Part shown: piece by piece, positions 63,023 to 64,000 of the stretch
Layout: each line of letters begins with the position of its first letter
Numbering within the stretch: the stretch's first letter is position 1
Assembly: GCF_045310695.1 (NCBI RefSeq)
Contig: NZ_JBJIAA010000022.1
Coordinates: 1 to 64,000, forward strand
DNA: 64,000 bases
Direction: 5' to 3'
Source: Clostridium_S neuense
GTDB taxonomy: Bacteria > Bacillota > Clostridia > Clostridiales > Clostridiaceae
Position numbers and translations under genes: made by a program
The notes under the pieces: model-generated
Database searches by the model: none
Seen by the model: only the letters and a program-made list of their open reading frames with translations
Told to the model about the DNA's origin: nothing

Positions 63023-63283
63023 ATGGCTTTATACAAAAAATCAGACATGGTCTATGATGACTATTCATGGACAGCCTATGAAAATGATGATCCTAAAGTT
63101 TCTGGTGAGCCAGATAGTACATTATTTAATAGACATGAAGGATATGAAGTATTATATATGATTAATAAAATAGCTTCTTCAACATCTAATGGCAAAAAAA
63201 TCGAAAAATTAATTCATGATGAATTGCCATCAAATATTAGAAAACAATCATCTGTAAAAGATTGGATTGAAGATAACTTATAG
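63023..63283 (+). CDS. Small hypothetical protein
   Basis: An 86-residue acidic protein (MALYKKSDMVYDDYSWTAYE, NRHEGYEVLYMINKIASS, KIEKLIHDELPSNIR). An excellent TAAGGAGGT precedes the ATG, so it is surely translated. The only plus-strand gene in this accessory segment. I recognise no family. Its position between phage-like and restriction genes suggests an accessory or phage-related function. Confidence 0.7.
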   Translation: MALYKKSDMVYDDYSWTAYENDDPKVSGEPDSTLFNRHEGYEVLYMINKIASSTSNGKKIEKLIHDELPSNIRKQSSVKDWIEDNL

Positions 63284-63331
63284 CAATTAGTAGAAAATCG
63301 CACCTTTACTCTAAAAAAAATATTAATCTTT

Positions 63332-63387
63332 ATAAATGCAAAAACACTAGATGCTTCTTGGAAAGTACCTAGTGCTTTTACATTTAT
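63332..63387. terminator. Bidirectional terminator between convergent genes
   Basis: ATAAATGcaAAAaCACTAG (63332-63350) pairs with CTAGTGcTTTTacATTTAT (63369-63387). It overlaps the stop codon of the PC4-like gene. Confidence 0.7.
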
Positions 63388-63605
63388 AGTTTCATTTCAT
63401 TAAGAACATCTTTAAGTTTCTTCAATTCTTCTGCTGTTAAAGTAATACCTTTACCCATTTTCTTATGTTCAGAATCCCAATCTCTTAAATCATATTTAGG
63501 CTCTTTGTCATTCCAATAAATTAAATCTAATTCTTTCTTCCAGCCTTTTAGTGATTCTGAAAGAGTTCCTATGTTTTGCTTGATTGCATATTTAATGCCT
63601 GGCAT
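63384..63605 (-). CDS. YdbC/PC4-like ssDNA-binding protein
   Basis: A 73-residue protein of the transcriptional coactivator PC4/YdbC family. It has the beta-strand part WKKELDLIYWNDKEPKYDLR, DWDSEHKKMGKGITLT and the final helix AEELKKLKDVLNEM. These dimers bind single-stranded DNA. RBS AGGAGGT. It follows the hsdS gene by 18 bp. Confidence 0.85.
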   Translation of the reverse strand: MPGIKYAIKQNIGTLSESLKGWKKELDLIYWNDKEPKYDLRDWDSEHKKMGKGITLTAEELKKLKDVLNEMKL

Positions 63606-63623
63606 TTCATTATACCTCCTTTA

Positions 63624-64000
63624 TTATATAAACATTTGCTGCAGCAATCCTTTTCTTAAAGTATTCAATAACACAAGTTTATCGTTTTCTTTCTCAATCT
63701 TTTCATCGATTTTTATAAATAATTTTGCTATTTTTTCTTGTTCACATAAACATGGAAATTTTGTTTTATATTTCAAAAAATCCTCTGGCTTAACAGACAT
63801 TCTTTCATAAACAGTTCCTTCTTCATACCTTCTAACTCTATCTATAAAATCTCTGCGCATAAGAAAATAGCCAATATAGTTATTGTCAAAATTTTTGTTA
63901 ACTTCAAAAGTAACATATATCGGTGAAAATATAGCATCACCATAATTATTTATACAAATAACACCAAATTTTAAATTTGCAGGATTGTAGCATATATCCC
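63624..64000 (-). CDS. Type I restriction specificity subunit HsdS, 3' part
   Basis: The frame runs off the window; 125 codons are visible. GVICINNYGDAIFSPIYVTF, then YIGYFLMRRDFIDRVRRYEE, and the ending PCLCEQEKIAKLFIKIDEKI, KLVLLNTLRKGLLQQMFI are the C-terminal part of an HsdS target-recognition domain and its conserved helix. This subunit decides the DNA sequence recognised by a type I restriction-modification complex. HsdM/HsdR would lie beyond the edge. It probably continues past a shorter in-frame ATG at 63860. Confidence 0.85.
   Translation of the reverse strand, partial: DICYNPANLKFGVICINNYGDAIFSPIYVTFEVNKNFDNNYIGYFLMRRDFIDRVRRYEEGTVYERMSVKPEDFLKYKTKFPCLCEQEKIAKLFIKIDEKIEKENDKLVLLNTLRKGLLQQMFI

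Noticed and set aside
1..64000. CRISPR arrays, tRNA or rRNA genes
   Set aside because: No regularly spaced direct repeats and no tRNA cloverleaf or rRNA segments were seen on either strand.

Overview
The window is AT-rich DNA from a low-GC, endospore-forming Firmicute, most likely a Clostridium sensu stricto species. The support is consistent AT codon bias, AGGAGG-type ribosome sites, a Spo0E-like regulator, clostridial small-protein families (UPF0291, YwbE, YdbC/PC4, DUF3795) and typical intrinsic terminators. No rRNA, tRNA or CRISPR array was seen. Most genes are single units or short operons of stress, transport, detoxification and regulatory functions, so this looks like a flexible accessory stretch rather than a core operon region.

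Region by region: 0-3.4 kb holds an HTH-TPR (RRNPP-like) regulator followed at 19 bp by an unannotated 46-residue membrane/secreted peptide gene (a candidate cell-cell signalling pair), a decayed LRAT-family gene and a Nudix hydrolase. 3.4-10.8 kb is a four-gene operon of secreted proteins: a CBM9/Ig protein, a calcineurin-like phosphoesterase, a small Ig protein, and a 1285-residue repeat protein with a C-terminal SbsA-like Ig domain. 10.9-16.5 kb holds small enzymes (DUF3795, methyltransferase-like, S51 peptidase, GNAT, DJ-1/PfpI), an orphan BlaR1-type metalloprotease with a BlaI-type operator, and a UPF0291 protein. 16.45-17.3 kb is non-coding but highly structured: two large potential RNA folds and the first copy of a 230-240 bp palindromic repeat whose second copy lies at 32.5 kb.

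17.3-32.4 kb: a LysP-like permease, hydrolases, AraC regulators, an epoxide hydrolase, zinc-ribbon proteins, a rifampin ADP-ribosyltransferase (arr), a Spo0E-like protein, a divergent AraC/Rossmann pair, and a MarR-controlled heterodimeric ABC exporter with visible promoter and operator. 32.8-48.2 kb: a chemoreceptor, a divergent MarR/ketopantoate-reductase pair with two palindromic operators, an orphan cluster of immunity-like genes (SseB-like; a gene with an A_AAA_AAG frameshift), pirin, rubredoxin-like, flavodoxin/HxlR, an MBL hydrolase, an MFS exporter with a broken TetR repressor, and a hydroxyacid dehydrogenase.

48.3-55.1 kb: an Old Yellow Enzyme gene, ywbE plus a partial duplicate of it, several segmental duplications, and a LysR-linked group (amidohydrolase, two alpha/beta hydrolases) that may process an aromatic or ester substrate. 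55.5-64 kb is an accessory/mobile segment: an LXG-like type VII secretion toxin operon with a small partner and two candidate immunity genes, a large serine recombinase with a SHOCT-like small protein, a holin, a protein with polymerase-like (QDE-1/YonO) sequence motifs that seems cut short, a PC4-type DNA-binding protein, and the end of a type I restriction specificity subunit running off the window.
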